Source of the DNA: CAWUEZ02 sp963921355 | GTDB taxonomy: Bacteria > Pseudomonadota > Alphaproteobacteria > Thalassobaculales > Thalassobaculaceae | DNA: 64,000 nt | Direction: 5' to 3' | NCBI GenBank assembly: GCA_963921355.3 | Contig: OZ001190.1 | Span: 2,108,001-2,172,000, forward strand | Shown here: piece after piece, positions 24,537 to 33,548 of the stretch | Position numbering within the stretch: the stretch's first letter is position 1 | How the letters are laid out: each line of letters starts with the position of its first letter | Notes under the pieces: model-generated | What the model was told of the DNA's origin: nothing | Database searches by the model: none | What the model saw: only the letters and a program-made list of their open reading frames with translations | Program-made: the position numbers and the translations under genes

Positions 24537-25172
24537 CTAACGATCGGCGAGACCGCCGTGACGCCGGATGAAGGAAACAATCTCCGGGACGCCGGTTCCG
24601 TCCTTCAGGTTGGTGAACAGAAACGGACGGTCGCCCCGCATCCGCTTGGCGTCGGCTTCCATCACGCCAAGGTCGGCGCCGACCAGCGGGGCGAGGTCGA
24701 TCTTGTTGATGATCAGCAGGTCCGAACGGGTGATCCCGGGCCCGCCCTTGCGCGGGATCTTCTCGCCGGCCGCCACGTCGATCACGTAGATGGTGATGTC
24801 GGCAAGCTCAGGGCTGAAGGTCGCCGCCAGATTGTCGCCGCCGCTCTCGATGAAGCAGATCTCGGCGGTCGGGAACAGGCCCGCCATGCGGTCGACAGCC
24901 GCCAGGTTGATCGAAGCGTCCTCGCGGATCGCGGTGTGCGGACAGCCGCCGGTTTCCACACCCATGATCCGTTCCTCGGCAAGCGCGCCGGCCCGCACCA
25001 GGATGCGGCGATCCTCGTCGGTGAAAATGTCGTTGGTCACCACGACCAGGTCGTTCTCTTCGCGCATCGCCTTGCACAGGACTTCGACCAGGGCGGTCTT
25101 GCCGGATCCGACCGGTCCGCCGATGCCGACGCGAAACGGGCCATGGGGCGAAACGTTCAATGCAGTCGTCAT
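24537..25172 (-). CDS. ureG: Urease accessory GTPase UreG
   Basis: GTPase that drives nickel insertion into urease, 211 residues from the start that overlaps the ureF stop (ATGA at 25169-25172). P-loop GIGGPVGSGKTALVE, nickel-binding Cys-Pro-His in VETGGCPHTAIRED, switch region CFIESGGDNLAATFSPEL, and guanine-specificity motif INKIDLAPLVG. Last gene of the urease operon; ends in TAG two bases past the stop of the convergent mipA-like gene. All key residues intact. Confidence 0.97.
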   Translation of the reverse strand: MTTALNVSPHGPFRVGIGGPVGSGKTALVEVLCKAMREENDLVVVTNDIFTDEDRRILVRAGALAEERIMGVETGGCPHTAIREDASINLAAVDRMAGLFPTAEICFIESGGDNLAATFSPELADITIYVIDVAAGEKIPRKGGPGITRSDLLIINKIDLAPLVGADLGVMEADAKRMRGDRPFLFTNLKDGTGVPEIVSFIRRHGGLADR

Positions 25173-25864
25173 GATCGAAACAACCTCGTGTGCTGGGTTT
25201 CGTGGCGCATGGAACACCAGTCAACCATGGGGGCGGCCGTCCCGACGTCATCCGGGTCGGCGGCGATCGCCGCCTCCGTGGCGTCCAGAACGGTTTGCTC
25301 CAACGCTGCGGTCACGCGCTGACCGTCGGTCTGGCCGATCAGCGACAGGCGGATGGCCGCCGATACCGTATTGGCGACAATGGCATGAAGAAAGAAGCGA
25401 AGGGTCGGCGCCGGCTGGATGCCATGGGCTGCCGCCGAGACGCCGACCGCCACCGGCAAAGCCAGACTGACCTGGTGGGATTGCAGCAGCGCCGCGATCG
25501 CATCAAGCCGAGGCGCGGGCCAGGCGGCCCGTACCGTCCGAAGGAAGGACTCGCCTTGAACAACGGTCTCCTGGGCCAGTTCAGCCGTCCCTTTAAGGGC
25601 AGCCGCCAGCCGCGCAGTCTCGATCAGCGCCGCATCATCGTCGCGTTTGCGCCAGGCCCGCGCGAGAAGGACCGAATCCTGGCGCGGCGCGCCGAACCTG
25701 ATCAGATGCTCCGCCCAACGCCGGAGGCTCTCCGCGTCGGTCACGAGGCCGTCTTCGACCGCCCATTCCAGACCATGACTGTAGGCGAAGGCACCGATGG
25801 GAAAGGCCGGTGACATCCAGGCCGCCAGGGTGACCAGCCACCGGTCGGGATCAGCCGTGATCAT
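25169..25864 (-). CDS. ureF: Urease accessory protein UreF
   Basis: Helical chaperone that links the UreD-urease complex to UreG, 231 residues. The start at 25864 (MITADPDRWLVTLAAWMSPA) overlaps the end of ureE. Family signatures are AFPIGAFAYSHGLEWAVEDG at the N-terminus, LPVAVGVSAAAHGI in the middle and VSAAIRLSLIGQTDGQRVT towards the C-terminus. Tightly coupled with ureE and ureG. Confidence 0.95.
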   Translation of the reverse strand: MITADPDRWLVTLAAWMSPAFPIGAFAYSHGLEWAVEDGLVTDAESLRRWAEHLIRFGAPRQDSVLLARAWRKRDDDAALIETARLAAALKGTAELAQETVVQGESFLRTVRAAWPAPRLDAIAALLQSHQVSLALPVAVGVSAAAHGIQPAPTLRFFLHAIVANTVSAAIRLSLIGQTDGQRVTAALEQTVLDATEAAIAADPDDVGTAAPMVDWCSMRHETQHTRLFRS

Positions 25865-26357
25865 GGTCGGGGTCGTGGTGATGGTCATGGCCGCGGTGAT
25901 GATGGTGACCGCCCGGCGTGGCTGGGTCGCCATAGGCGCCGCCCTCCGGTTGAAACGGCCGCTCAACCCGCCGCAGGCTGGCGCCGAGACCCTCGAGCAT
26001 CGCTTCGATCACATGGTCTGGTCGGATGAGGATGGTGTCCTGCAGGATCTCGGCCGGCAGGTGCCGGTTTCCCAGATGCCAGGCCAGCTTCAACAGCGCA
26101 TGCGACGATCCGGCCCGCACCTCGACCAGCGTTTCCGGTGCCGCTTCCACCCGCAGCCACCCGCCATCGCTCAGGCGCAGCCCGTCGCCCCCGCCCATGG
26201 CGACCGGCTTCGGCAGATCCAGCAGGATCTCCTGACCGGTGTCCGTGGTCAGCAGCATCCGCCGGCGGAAACGGGCGTCGAAATCCAGCGTCACCGTCGC
26301 GAGCGACTGCGCTTCCGGCCACTGACCGGCGCGCACATGTTCGATGCCCCGATTCAT
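25851..26357 (-). CDS. ureE: Urease accessory protein UreE (nickel metallochaperone)
   Basis: 168 residues. The N-terminal peptide-binding fold (VTLDFDARFRRRMLLTTDTG, ILLDLPKPVAMGGGDGLRL) is followed by the metal-binding domain with WHLGNRHLPAEIL, where the dimer-interface histidine binds nickel. A His-rich tail follows (GGHHHHRGHDHHHDPDHDHG), which stores extra nickel. The start overlaps the stop of the fused urease gene, so expression is coupled. Confidence 0.95.
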   Translation of the reverse strand: MNRGIEHVRAGQWPEAQSLATVTLDFDARFRRRMLLTTDTGQEILLDLPKPVAMGGGDGLRLSDGGWLRVEAAPETLVEVRAGSSHALLKLAWHLGNRHLPAEILQDTILIRPDHVIEAMLEGLGASLRRVERPFQPEGGAYGDPATPGGHHHHRGHDHHHDPDHDHG

Positions 26358-28402
26358 CAGAACAGGAAGTAGCGCTGGGCCATGGCGACGACCTCCGCCG
26401 GCTCACAGGTCAGCAGACGGCCATCCGCGGTGACCTCGTAGGTCTCGGGGTCGACCGTGACCGCCGGCTGGTAGTCATTGAGCCGCATCGCCGCTTTCGA
26501 GATGCCGCCGCGGGTGTCGCGGACACCGACCGTGCGCTTGGCCAGGCCGTACTGTCCGGCCACGTCGCGCTCCATCGCGGCCTGGCTGACGAAGGTGACG
26601 GAGCCCGCCGACCGCGCCTGGCCGATGGCACCGAACATGTCGCGGACATGGACCGGCTGCGGGGTCGGGATCGAGGCGTTGGGGTCGCCCATCTGGGCGC
26701 TGGCGATCATCCCGCCGACGATGACCAGGTCCGGTTTGACCCCGAAAAAGGCCGGTGACCAAAGCAACAGATCGGCCCGCTTGCCGACTTCTATCGAGCC
26801 GACTTCATGGGCCACACCCTGGGCGATCGCCGGGTTGATGGTGTACTTGGCGATGTAGCGCCGCGCCCGCAGGTTGTCGTTGTCGCCGGATTCACCGTCG
26901 AGACGCCCGAACTGCTTCTTCATCTTGTCGGCGGTCTGCCAGGTCCGGATCAGAACCTCACCAACCCGACCCATCGCCTGACTGTCCGAGGCCATGATCG
27001 AGAACGCCCCAAGGTCATGCAGGATGTCCTCGGCGGCGATCGTCTCTTTGCGGATTCGACTTTCGGCGAAGGCCACGTCCTCGGGGATGCGCGGGTCCAG
27101 GTGGTGGCACACCATCAGCATGTCGAGATGCTCGTCGACGGTGTTGACCGTGAACGGTCGGGTCGGGTTGGTCGAGGACGGCAGGACGTTGGCCTCGCCG
27201 CAGACCTTGATGATGTCCGGTGCATGACCGCCGCCCGCGCCTTCGGTGTGGAAGGCGTGGATCGTTCTGCCTTTGAAAGCGGCGATCGAATTCTCGACGA
27301 AGCCCGACTCGTTGAGCGTGTCGGTGTGGATCATGACCTGGACGTCCAGGTCGTCGGCGACCGACAGACAGCAGTCGATCGCCGCCGGTGTGGTGCCCCA
27401 GTCCTCATGCAGCTTGAGCCCGCAGGCGCCGGCACGGATCTGCTCCTCGAGCGCGTCCGGCAGGGCTGCGTTGCCTTTGCCGAAGAAGCCGAAGTTGATC
27501 GGCAGCGCGTCGGCCGCCTGCATCATCCGCATCAGGTTCCAGGGCCCGGGGGTGCAGGTCGTCGCATTCGTGCCCGTCGCGGGGCCGGTTCCGCCGCCCA
27601 TCATCGTGGTCACGCCCGATGCCAGCGCGTCCTCGACCTGCTGTGGGCAGATGAAGTGAATATGCACATCAAGGCCGCCGGCGGTCAGGATCTTGCCCTC
27701 ACCGGCCAGCGCCTCGGTTCCGGGGCCGATCACGATGTCGACGCCGGGTTGGACATCCGGGTTCCCGGCCTTCCCGATGCCGACGATGCGGCCGTCACGC
27801 ACGCCGATATCCGCCTTGAAGACGCCCGTGTGGTCCAGAACCGTGGCATTGGTGATGACCAGATCGACCGCGCCATCGGCCCGGCTCGCCTGGCTCTGGC
27901 CCATGCCGTCGCGAATGACCTTGCCGCCGCCGAACTTCACCTCCTCGCCATAGGTGGTGAAGTCCCGCTCCACCTCGATCATCAGATCGGTATCGGCCAG
28001 CCGGACCCGGTCGCCGACGGTCGGTCCGAACATGCCGGCATAGGCGGCCCGGTCCATGCGTCGGGGTGCGGTGTTGCCCTGGTCGCTCTTGGTCTCGGCA
28101 AGGTCCCCCATGACCTGCTGATTGAAGCCGTAGACCCGCCGCGCACCGCCATAGGGGACCAGCGTCACTTCGCGGCTCTGGCCCGGCTCGAAGCGCACCG
28201 CCGTGCCGGCCGGAATGTCCAGCCGTCGACCGTTGGCGGTCTCGCGGTCGAATTCGAGTGCCGGATTGGTCTCGGCGAAATGATAGTGGCTGCCGATCTG
28301 AATCGGTCGGTCGCCGGCGTTGGCCACGGTCAGGGTGACCCGGTCGGCGCCGGCGTTCAGTTCGATCTCACCGTCGGCGGGAAGCAGTTGTCCGGGAATC
28401 AT
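26357..28402 (-). CDS. ureC: Urease beta-alpha fusion (UreB-UreC)
   Basis: Hydrolyses urea to ammonia and carbamate. One frame of 681 residues joins a complete beta subunit (about 1-101, MIPGQLLPADGEIEL to VYGFNQQVMGDL) and a complete alpha subunit (from about 116, MDRAAYAGMFGPTVGDRVRL) through a 14-residue linker rich in polar residues. The nickel centre is intact: HIHF pair, carbamylated Lys in GACGLKLHEDWG (near 330), histidines in MIHTDTLNESGF and GHAPDI, flap MVCHHLDPRIPEDV, and SDSQAMGR. Normally these are two genes; UreA is still separate here. No frameshift is needed and the join contains no start codon with a ribosome site, so the fusion looks genuine. Confidence 0.95.
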   Translation of the reverse strand: MIPGQLLPADGEIELNAGADRVTLTVANAGDRPIQIGSHYHFAETNPALEFDRETANGRRLDIPAGTAVRFEPGQSREVTLVPYGGARRVYGFNQQVMGDLAETKSDQGNTAPRRMDRAAYAGMFGPTVGDRVRLADTDLMIEVERDFTTYGEEVKFGGGKVIRDGMGQSQASRADGAVDLVITNATVLDHTGVFKADIGVRDGRIVGIGKAGNPDVQPGVDIVIGPGTEALAGEGKILTAGGLDVHIHFICPQQVEDALASGVTTMMGGGTGPATGTNATTCTPGPWNLMRMMQAADALPINFGFFGKGNAALPDALEEQIRAGACGLKLHEDWGTTPAAIDCCLSVADDLDVQVMIHTDTLNESGFVENSIAAFKGRTIHAFHTEGAGGGHAPDIIKVCGEANVLPSSTNPTRPFTVNTVDEHLDMLMVCHHLDPRIPEDVAFAESRIRKETIAAEDILHDLGAFSIMASDSQAMGRVGEVLIRTWQTADKMKKQFGRLDGESGDNDNLRARRYIAKYTINPAIAQGVAHEVGSIEVGKRADLLLWSPAFFGVKPDLVIVGGMIASAQMGDPNASIPTPQPVHVRDMFGAIGQARSAGSVTFVSQAAMERDVAGQYGLAKRTVGVRDTRGGISKAAMRLNDYQPAVTVDPETYEVTADGRLLTCEPAEVVAMAQRYFLF

Positions 28403-28417
28403 GTTTGCTCTCCTCGC

Positions 28418-28720
28418 TCAGCGGATCGGGTCGTGGACGGTGACGAGTTTGGTACCGTCCGGAAACGTCGCTTCGACCTGCACCTCGTGCAGCATGTCGG
28501 CGATACCCTCCATCACCTGATCGCGCGAGATAACCTCGGCGCCCGCCGCCATCAGATCGGCCACCGAGCGGCCGTCGCGTGCGCCCTCGACCACCACGTC
28601 GGTGATCAAGGCGACCGCTTCCGGGTAGTTGAGCTTCACCCCGCGCTCCAAGCGCCGCCGCGCCACCATCGCGGCTGTCGCGACCAACAGCTTGTCCTTC
28701 TCGCGTGGTGTGAGTTGCAT
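28418..28720 (-). CDS. ureA: Urease gamma subunit
   Basis: 100 residues, full family length (MQLTPREKDKLLVATAAMVA, LNYPEAVALITDVVVEGARD, EVQVEATFPDGTKLVTVHDP). Forms the urease trimer with the beta-alpha fusion encoded 16 bases downstream. The space between it and ureD is filled by a palindromic element, so ureA may start a separate transcript from the TauD-ureD pair. Confidence 0.97.
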   Translation of the reverse strand: MQLTPREKDKLLVATAAMVARRRLERGVKLNYPEAVALITDVVVEGARDGRSVADLMAAGAEVISRDQVMEGIADMLHEVQVEATFPDGTKLVTVHDPIR

Positions 28721-28732
28721 GCCCCCCTCCCT

Positions 28733-28853
28733 CTAGTGGTCTGATCGAAACGTTTGGTACCCAAACGTTTCGTGAATCAGCCCACATATTCAACAACGTC
28801 GTGGAGCGATTCACCGAACGGATGGGACTCATCCGTTCGGATCGCACCACTAG
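28733..28853. repeat. MITE-like element between ureD and ureA
   Basis: 121 bases beginning CTAGTGGT and ending ACCACTAG. Each end is itself a hairpin: CGAAACGTTTGG / CCAAACGTTTCG (28746-28772, 12-bp perfect arms) and CCGAACGGAT / ATCCGTTCGG (28814-28840). Read inward, the two ends align with each other over about 46 bases and meet at GATTCAC motifs around a 29-base centre. This is the architecture of a non-autonomous transposable element ending at a CTAG target. Confidence 0.75.
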
Positions 28854-28922
28854 ATCTGGCATTCAAGGGTGCCGCCCCGGGCGGGCCGCGTCGATCCCTT
28901 TTCGCAGGTGCACAAATTCGCG

Positions 28923-29777
28923 TCAGACCGCCCAAATCGTAGGCATTCTTGCGGGGCGCCCCAGCCATTCGGCACGAACCTCGCGCCAGACACCCGCCAG
29001 CGCGCTCCGCGCCGCCGCCGGGTCGGCTGCCATCACCCGAACGACAACGGTCTCCGGGTCGATTGCTGTCACCCCGAGCCGGGCGGTGTCGACGGTCTCC
29101 GCAGCCGCCCTGACACCCGGAACAAGAGCCTCACAGCCGCTGCCGACAAGCAGCAGGGTCCCCAACGCTCTGGCGCCGGCGAAACCGGCGGACGCTGAAA
29201 GCAGCTGATCGATCGAACCCGCCAGCCGGAGATCGTCGGCCCAGACCAGCCGGCCGGAGCGCATCAGGCGCACCCGGTCACGCAGGTCGCCAGACGTTAA
29301 AACCTCATCCCGGGCAATGCGCCCAAAGACGACGATCTCCGAGTAGGACGCGCGTGCTCCATCCTCGATATCGAGGGTCGTTGTGCGATGGAAGCGGCTT
29401 CCGTCAAATAGGATCGTTCCCGAGGACAGCATTTCCAGGACACCGCCGCGGGCAACGTAAAACCGGTTCACAGCCTCGGCCGTGGCGCCATCGGAGCGAT
29501 AGACCTTCTCGGCCGCCTGGGTGGTCACGAGGAGCGACTCGTCGACGCCGACGTTGATGGAGGTGGTCAGCCGGTCGCCCCCCACGACCCCGCCGGCCAC
29601 GTTGGCAACGACAACGGTTCGCGGCTCGCCCGGTTCCGCGTAGGGCCGGAACAGCCTCAGCGGTGGGGTGACATGAAGATGATCGACCTTGCCCGCGGCC
29701 ACCCGGAATTCGAGGGCGCCGTCATAGCGGGCAAGGGGCGGGCGAACCGCCACGTGGGCAACGGCGTTCTGGGTCAC
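28923..29777 (-). CDS. ureD: Urease accessory protein UreD
   Basis: Urease-binding scaffold for UreF/UreG, 284 residues from a GTG start that overlaps the stop of the dioxygenase gene as GTGA. Signatures: LEFRVAAGKVDHLHVTPPLR, VVVANVAGGVVGGDRLTTSI, LVTTQAAEKVYRS, LSSGTILFDGSRFHRTTTLD, EIVVFGRIARDE. Complete to the C-terminus. Translational coupling to a TauD-type enzyme instead of to ureA is unusual. Confidence 0.93.
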   Translation of the reverse strand: MTQNAVAHVAVRPPLARYDGALEFRVAAGKVDHLHVTPPLRLFRPYAEPGEPRTVVVANVAGGVVGGDRLTTSINVGVDESLLVTTQAAEKVYRSDGATAEAVNRFYVARGGVLEMLSSGTILFDGSRFHRTTTLDIEDGARASYSEIVVFGRIARDEVLTSGDLRDRVRLMRSGRLVWADDLRLAGSIDQLLSASAGFAGARALGTLLLVGSGCEALVPGVRAAAETVDTARLGVTAIDPETVVVRVMAADPAAARSALAGVWREVRAEWLGRPARMPTIWAV

Positions 29778-30655
29778 GCGGCGAGCGGCTTTCCGTCCTC
29801 GACGCTTGGACCGGTTCCCGCCACCGTGGTGCGATGCATGACGCGCGGATACCGGCTCTCGTCCCAAGGCCGACCGCGGTGCAGAACCGCCCGATTGTCC
29901 CACATGACCAGGTCGCCCGGGCGCCAGCGGTGCAGATAGCAATGCTCAGGACGGGTCACCAGATCGGTCAGACGGCGCAGCAACGCGCGGCTCTCTTCGA
30001 CATCCCGGCCCTCGATGTGGCTGGCATGGGCGCCGACGAACAGAGCCCTGGCGCCGGTCTCGGGATTGCTCCGCACCAGTTTCTGGCGGACCGCCGGGAG
30101 TTCCCGACGATCCTTCTCGCCGAGCAGGGTGGGGTCGATCAGGCCGCGGCTATAGAGGAAGTCATGAACCGCAATCAGCGGCTCGAATTCGGCCTGCTGC
30201 TCCGCCGACAGGGCCGCCCAACCGGCCCGCCCGCTGGCGAACTCGGTTTCGCCGCCCTCGGGCGGCACGACCCGGGCGGACAGGAGTGACGCTTTGGCTG
30301 GTACCGGTTTGAAGGAACTGTCGGTGTGCCACATCTGATTACCAGCGTTGAACACCATGCGCTTGTCTTTCGGCGGGATCAGCGCCCCGTCGGCGCCGAC
30401 ATTCGAGAACACCGCGACATGGGTTCCCTTGCCGCCCGGGTTCGCCGAGATCGTGGTCTCCAGATCCCCGAAGCGGCGTGAGAACGCCGCCTGGACACTG
30501 TCATCGATGGCATTCTGGTCCCGGATCACCAGAACCGACCGATCTTCGAACGCGTGTTCCAGGATTGCGAAGTCGCTGTCATTGATCCCGGCGATGTCGA
30601 CGCCTGTGACTTCGGCCCCCAGGACCGACGTCAGCTCGGTGATCGACATGCTCAT
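29774..30655 (-). CDS. TauD/TfdA-family Fe(II)/2-oxoglutarate dioxygenase
   Basis: 293 residues. Iron ligands: His and Asp of MWHTDSSFKP and the distal His of WDNRAVLHRGRPWD. The 2-oxoglutarate-binding Arg is in YPRVMHRTTVAG. Also VLVIRDQNAIDD at the N-terminus and LPAVRQKLVRSNPETG. It belongs to the alpha-ketoglutarate-dependent 2,4-D/taurine dioxygenase group; the substrate cannot be told from sequence. Its stop overlaps the ureD start, so it is made together with a urease accessory protein. A nitrogen-containing substrate whose breakdown yields urea or ammonia would make sense (inference). Confidence 0.88.
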   Translation of the reverse strand: MSMSITELTSVLGAEVTGVDIAGINDSDFAILEHAFEDRSVLVIRDQNAIDDSVQAAFSRRFGDLETTISANPGGKGTHVAVFSNVGADGALIPPKDKRMVFNAGNQMWHTDSSFKPVPAKASLLSARVVPPEGGETEFASGRAGWAALSAEQQAEFEPLIAVHDFLYSRGLIDPTLLGEKDRRELPAVRQKLVRSNPETGARALFVGAHASHIEGRDVEESRALLRRLTDLVTRPEHCYLHRWRPGDLVMWDNRAVLHRGRPWDESRYPRVMHRTTVAGTGPSVEDGKPLAA

Positions 30656-30832
30656 CGCGGCCTCCTCAAGCGCTCCCTTTGCACGCCGCTGAAATCGTCG
30701 CCGCAGCCGCCGACGTGGTCAAGGTGGCGCGGTCAAAGCGTCGCGCCGGCGGCCGGGCTTCACGGTCTGTTGTTTTCCGTCAGCCCCCTCCAGCCGGTAA
30801 GACCGCAGTGGATCCCCTTTGGAGCGACCTTG

Positions 30833-31303
30833 ATGCGCGCACTCTTTCTGGTCCTCGCCCTGGTCCTGGTCTGGACACCGGTCAAGGCCGAGACCCCGAC
30901 GCCCTACTCCGGGACACAGGTCCTCGACACGGGCCGACCCTTCAAGCCCTATGTCGCCGCCCTTCGCGGCGCGGTGAAGTCGAACGGATTCAACATGGTC
31001 GGGCTGGCCTGCGCCAACTGCGCGATCAAATCCAAGTTCGGCGAGACCGTCCCGGGAAACCGGGTCTTCCTGTTCTTCCGTCCGGACTTCGCGCGCCGCA
31101 TGTTGGAGGCGAGCACGGCGGCCGGGATCGAGGCCCCCATCAGGGTTTATGTGACCGAGGCTGAGGACGGAACGGCGACCGTCACCTATCGCCTGCCGAG
31201 CCACGTTTTCGGCGCCTACGAGGTGCCCGCGCTGACGGCCATGGGCGAGGAACTCGACACACTGGTGGCGCAGGTTCTGGCCGACGCTGCCGTCGGGTCC
31301 TGA
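30833..31303 (+). CDS. Secreted DUF302-family protein
   Basis: 156 residues, start at 30833 with GGAG upstream. Signal peptide MRALFLVLALVLVWTPVKAE. The mature part has the DUF302 pattern: a central VALRGAVKSNGFNMVGLA-like helix, a CANC pair (two cysteines two residues apart), GNRVFLFFRPDFARRML and IRVYVTEAEDGTATVTYRLP. DUF302 proteins often occur beside sulfur-oxidation or thiosulfate-transport genes, and here a YeeE/YedE-type gene follows within 14 bases. The CxxC pair suggests redox or thiol chemistry in the periplasm (inference). Confidence 0.8.
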   Translation: MRALFLVLALVLVWTPVKAETPTPYSGTQVLDTGRPFKPYVAALRGAVKSNGFNMVGLACANCAIKSKFGETVPGNRVFLFFRPDFARRMLEASTAAGIEAPIRVYVTEAEDGTATVTYRLPSHVFGAYEVPALTAMGEELDTLVAQVLADAAVGS

Positions 31304-31316
31304 GGGTGACCTTCCG

Positions 31317-32453
31317 ATGAGCGTGGCCGCCCAGGAGTCTCCAGCGATCCAGCGCCCGCTGTTGCTGGTCGCCGCGATCCTGGCCGCTGCGCTGTTCTTT
31401 CATCTGTGGGGTCAGAGCACGACACGCGCGCTGGTCCTGCTGATCGGGCTCGGACTTGGCATCGCCCTCTATCACGCCGCCTTCGGCTTCACCGCCGCCT
31501 ATCGACGGGCGATGGTGGACAAGGACCTGTCCGGCATCGCCGCCCAGGTCGTCATGCTGATCCTCGCCATGGCGATCTTCGCGCCGGCGGGGCGGTTGCG
31601 CCGGTCAGCGTGTCCATGCTGTTCGGGGCCTTCCTGTTCGGAATCGGCATGCATCTCGGCGGCGCCTGCGCGTCCGGCACCCTGTTCACCGTCGGCGGCG
31701 GCAACAGCCGGATGATGGTCACGCTGGTGTTCTTCTGCCTCGGTTCCTGGTAGGGGACGCTTGACCTTGGGTGGTGGCGGTCGCTGCCGAGTTTCGGCGC
31801 TGTCTCGCTGGGGCGCGAACTCGGCTACGGCCCGGCGGTCGCGGTCCAGGCCGGGTTCCTCTGTCTGGTCCTGTGGGGTCTGTTCCGGCTCGGCGCGCGG
31901 GTGCAGCGCCCCCTCGGATGGAGCGGTGACTTCGCCTGGGCGAAACTGTTGCGCGGGCCCTGGCCGCTGATCTGGGGCGCCATCGCGCTGGCCCTGCTGA
32001 ACTGGGCGATGCTCGCCGTCACCGGTCGGCCGTGGGGGGGTGACCTGGGGCTTCACGCTTTGGGGCGCGAAGGCCATGGCTGCCCTCGGCTGGGACCCGT
32101 CCAGCAGCGCCTATTGGAGCCAGGGATGGACCAGCGGCGCCGTACAGAGGCCGGTCCTGTCGTCGACCGTCTCGGTCTCCAACATCGGAATCCTGATCGG
32201 TGCGCTTGCCGCGGGGTCGCTGGCCGGCAAGGTCGGACCGACCTGGCGGATCGGATGGCGGCCGCTCGCCGCCGCCGTGATCGGCGGGCTGATGATGGGA
32301 TACGGCGCGCGCCTTGCCTATGGATGCAACATCGGCGCGTTCTTCTCCGGCGTCGCATCGACCAGTCTTCACGGCTGGGCCTGGATCGCCATGGCGCTGC
32401 TCGGCTCGGTCGTCGGTATTCGCCTGCGTCCGTGGTTCCGTCTCGGCACGTGA
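31317..32453 (+). pseudogene. YeeE/YedE-family (thiosulfate-type) membrane transporter, broken by two frameshifts and one stop
   Basis: Multi-span membrane protein of the TsuA/YeeE family that imports thiosulfate or related sulfur species. Three frames are needed. The first (31317 to about 31600) starts MSVAAQESPAIQRPL. The second carries GAFLFGIGMHLGGACASGTL and TVGGG. After a TAG at 31751-31753, where relatives have Trp, it continues GTLDLGWWRSLPSFGAVSLG. The third (from about 32040) has SVSNIGILIGALAAGSLAGK and GARLAYGCNIGAFFSGVAS. The conserved Cys residues are retained. The shifts lie in a G/C-rich tract near 31600 (one base missing) and in a run of G near 32035-32041 (one base extra). 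Confidence 0.8.
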
Positions 32454-32539
32454 CCCCTCACGGCTGGGAGATTGACCGTTTGAGTTCGAGATCCATTTCC
32501 GTGCCGCCGCTGTCGGCCGTTCCCCAAGGAGGATCCATC

Positions 32540-33523
32540 ATGACCGATACGACCCCGCGCATTTCCCGCCGCGCCGCGCTGCTCGGCGCTGCCGGTGCGA
32601 CCGCCGCACTCACTGTTTCCGCCGCCCCGGCGGTGCAGGCCGCGTCCCCGATGCTCGGAACCGCCAAGCCGACGGTCTATCGCTTCAAGCTCGGTGAGTT
32701 CGAAGTCACGACGATCCACGACGGCGCGATCCAACTTGGCGGACCGCACCCGATCTTCGGCCAGGATCAGGAAGCCGCGGCCGTTCAGGCGCTGGTAGCC
32801 GACAACTTCCTGCCGACCGAACAGATGGTCATCGGGTTCTCGCCGGTGGTCGTGAACACCGGCAGCGAACTCGTCTTGTTCGATACCGGCAACGGTGCCG
32901 GACGCCGGCCGAATGCCGGGCACCTTCGCGCCCTGCTGGCGACCGCGGGCTACAGCCCGGAACAGATCGACGTCATCGTCGTGACCCACTTCCATCCCGA
33001 CCACATCGGCGGGCTGATGGAGGATGGTTCGCCGGCCTTCCCGAACGCCCGCTATGTCACCGGCCAGGTCGAGTACGACTTCTGGTCGCCGGTCGAGAAG
33101 GCCAGCGGGCCGACCGAAAGGGTGGGTAAGCTCGTGCAGTCCAACGTTGTCCCGATGGCGCCGAAGATGAGCTTCCTGGGCGATGGTCAGGATGTTGTCA
33201 GCGGCATCACCGCCGTGGCGTCGTTCGGTCATACGCCGGGCCACATGGCGTTTCATCTTGAGAGCGCCAGCAAGCGTCTGATGGTGACCGGCGACGTCGC
33301 CAACCACTATGTCGTATCCCTGCAGAAGCCTGACTGGCATGTCCGCTTCGATATGGACAAGGCCGGGGCCGCCGCCGCCCGGCGCAAACTGTTCGGCATG
33401 ATCGCGGCCGACAAGATCCCGTTCACCGGCTACCACATGCCGTTCCCGAACGTCGGCTATGTCGAACCGATGGGCGACGGTTTCCGCTACGTCCCGGCGA
33501 GCTATCAACTCGACATCGGATAA
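32540..33523 (+). CDS. Tat-exported metallo-beta-lactamase-fold hydrolase
   Basis: 327 residues. Twin-arginine signal ISRRAALLGAAGATAALTVS, so it is folded and metal-loaded before export. MBL core: metal motif VTHFHPDHIGGL (HxHxDH), further histidine in FGHTPGHMAFHL, Asp in MVTGDVANHYV, and C-terminal TGYHMPFPNVGY. AAGGAGG precedes the start. Closest by layout to the group of periplasmic MBL hydrolases annotated as quorum-quenching or glyoxalase-like enzymes; it could instead act on a sulfur compound given its DUF302/YeeE neighbours (inference). A strong terminator follows. Confidence 0.88.
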   Translation: MTDTTPRISRRAALLGAAGATAALTVSAAPAVQAASPMLGTAKPTVYRFKLGEFEVTTIHDGAIQLGGPHPIFGQDQEAAAVQALVADNFLPTEQMVIGFSPVVVNTGSELVLFDTGNGAGRRPNAGHLRALLATAGYSPEQIDVIVVTHFHPDHIGGLMEDGSPAFPNARYVTGQVEYDFWSPVEKASGPTERVGKLVQSNVVPMAPKMSFLGDGQDVVSGITAVASFGHTPGHMAFHLESASKRLMVTGDVANHYVVSLQKPDWHVRFDMDKAGAAAARRKLFGMIAADKIPFTGYHMPFPNVGYVEPMGDGFRYVPASYQLDIG

Positions 33524-33548
33524 GCCGATCCACCGAGGTCGTGTGGCG

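Noticed and set aside
28777..28968. 63-codon minus-strand frame across the urease intergenic gap
   Set aside because: It is built from the two palindromic ends of the MITE-like element and has no ribosome site.
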